The notes under the pieces: model-generated
Seen by the model: only the letters and a program-made list of their open reading frames with translations
Told to the model about the DNA's origin: nothing
Databases searched by the model: none
Program-made: the position numbers and the translations under genes
Shown: positions 63,507 through 64,000 of the stretch, piece after piece
How the letters are laid out: each line of letters begins with the position of its first letter
How positions within the stretch are numbered: position 1 is the stretch's first letter
Assembly: GCF_900113705.1 (NCBI RefSeq)
Contig: NZ_FOQI01000006.1
Coordinates: 62,001-126,000 of the forward strand
Source: Collimonas sp. OK307
Lineage (GTDB): Bacteria > Pseudomonadota > Gammaproteobacteria > Burkholderiales > Burkholderiaceae_D
Direction: 5' to 3'
Length of the DNA stretch: 64,000 nucleotides

Positions 63507-64000
63507 TCAATCCCAGAGCGGCGCCAGGCCATCCGGATTAGCCAGCCGCTCGTTGCGCTCAAGGCCGGCGATCTGCGCCATGTCCTCGGCCGACAGCACA
63601 ATGCCCTGCAGCTTGAGGTTGCTTTCCAGATTGGCGCGTTTGGTCGACGATGGGATCACGGCGAAACCTTGCTGCAGCGCCCATGCCAGGGCGATCTGCG
63701 CCGGATTTACCTGATGCCGCTCGGCGATACGCGCAATCACTGGTTCCTGCATCACTTTGCCATAGGCTAGCGGCATATAAGCCGTGATATGGATACCGTG
63801 GCTGCGGACAAACTCCACCACCTTGCGGTTCTGCAAGAACGGATGAATCTCAACCTGCTGGGTCGCAATCTCCGCCGCACCGACAGCCGCGATAGCTTGA
63901 GTCAGCTGGGTGTTGGTGAAATTGGAAACGCCGATCAGCTTCGTCAATCCTGCCGCCTTGGCTTCGGCCAGCGCCGCCATGTAATCCGCGACCGGGATTG
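63507..64000 (-). CDS. dkgB: Aldo/keto reductase, 2,5-diketo-D-gluconate reductase B type (partial, cut by right edge)
   Basis: The last ~164 residues, open to the window edge. The segment LIGVSNFTNTQLTQAI, QVEIHPFLQNRKVVEFVR, GIHITAYMPLAYGK and VIPSSTKRANLESNL match E. coli DkgB closely, through the end GLAPLWD. It reduces 2,5-diketogluconate and small aldehydes such as methylglyoxal with NADPH. The ATG at 63980 is internal: the preceding codons (IPVADY) continue the protein. The next AKR gene follows by 70 bp. Confidence 0.87.
   Translation of the reverse strand, partial: IPVADYMAALAEAKAAGLTKLIGVSNFTNTQLTQAIAAVGAAEIATQQVEIHPFLQNRKVVEFVRSHGIHITAYMPLAYGKVMQEPVIARIAERHQVNPAQIALAWALQQGFAVIPSSTKRANLESNLKLQGIVLSAEDMAQIAGLERNERLANPDGLAPLWD

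Overview
The window looks like a chromosomal segment of a betaproteobacterium of the order Burkholderiales, most likely Oxalobacteraceae (Collimonas- or Herbaspirillum-like). This is an inference from the genes: a Burkholderiales-type porin, the order dapA-bamC-MBL hydrolase, several DUF families common in that order, and G/C-rich third codon positions. No rRNA, tRNA, CRISPR array, insertion sequence, prophage or integrase was seen.

Region by region. 1-5671 (minus) holds a malonate-use operon: a three-gene TRAP transporter followed by mdcA, mdcC and mdcD, which runs off the left edge. A divergent GntR regulator (5867-6556) probably controls it. 6420-7426 is a divergent pair of a small membrane protein and a MerR regulator. 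7468-16946 is an accessory catabolic block: a secreted GlcG/HbpS-like protein, an AraC regulator, and divergently a quinone oxidoreductase, a TfdA/TauD dioxygenase, a BKACE (DUF849) enzyme, an MFS carrier, a DsbA/FrnE-like protein, a Rieske ferredoxin, a small alpha/beta hydrolase and a porin. I cannot name its substrate, and it is the best candidate here for an undescribed pathway. 17342-28674 holds a SnoaL-like lipoprotein, an OsmC-YcaO fusion, a DUF2946/TonB receptor/PepSY metal-uptake module, mnmH-selD (selenium tRNA modification), and a TetR/PF10118 pair. 28793-33378 holds a DUF2242 lipoprotein, a GDSL autotransporter esterase, an Lrp regulator and a MetC-like lyase.

33695-50541 is mostly housekeeping: ilvD, a flavoprotein, a TonB-like protein, mutS, a degenerate phosphoesterase-like lipoprotein, an SlyD-type isomerase, the uL16 hydroxylase, an alanine-rich lipoprotein behind a structured intergenic region, an MBL hydrolase, bamC, dapA, a methyltransferase, trpS and a site-2 protease. 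50700-64000 carries yciO, htpX with a sigma-32-like promoter, an SLC13/ArsB-type carrier, a caa3-type cytochrome oxidase operon, a His/Met-rich membrane protein, the rnm phosphatase, an alpha/beta hydrolase, a patatin and two aldo/keto reductases, the last cut by the right edge.

The noncoding DNA is rich in signals: a 14-bp direct repeat with a 41-bp period in the AraC promoter, a TGTATACA dyad in the malonate promoter, a MerR-type dyad promoter, a perfect 18-bp palindrome before the alanine-rich lipoprotein gene, a 21-bp perfect inverted repeat before mutS, a second large palindrome at 62331-62389 sharing its core, and several clear intrinsic terminators.
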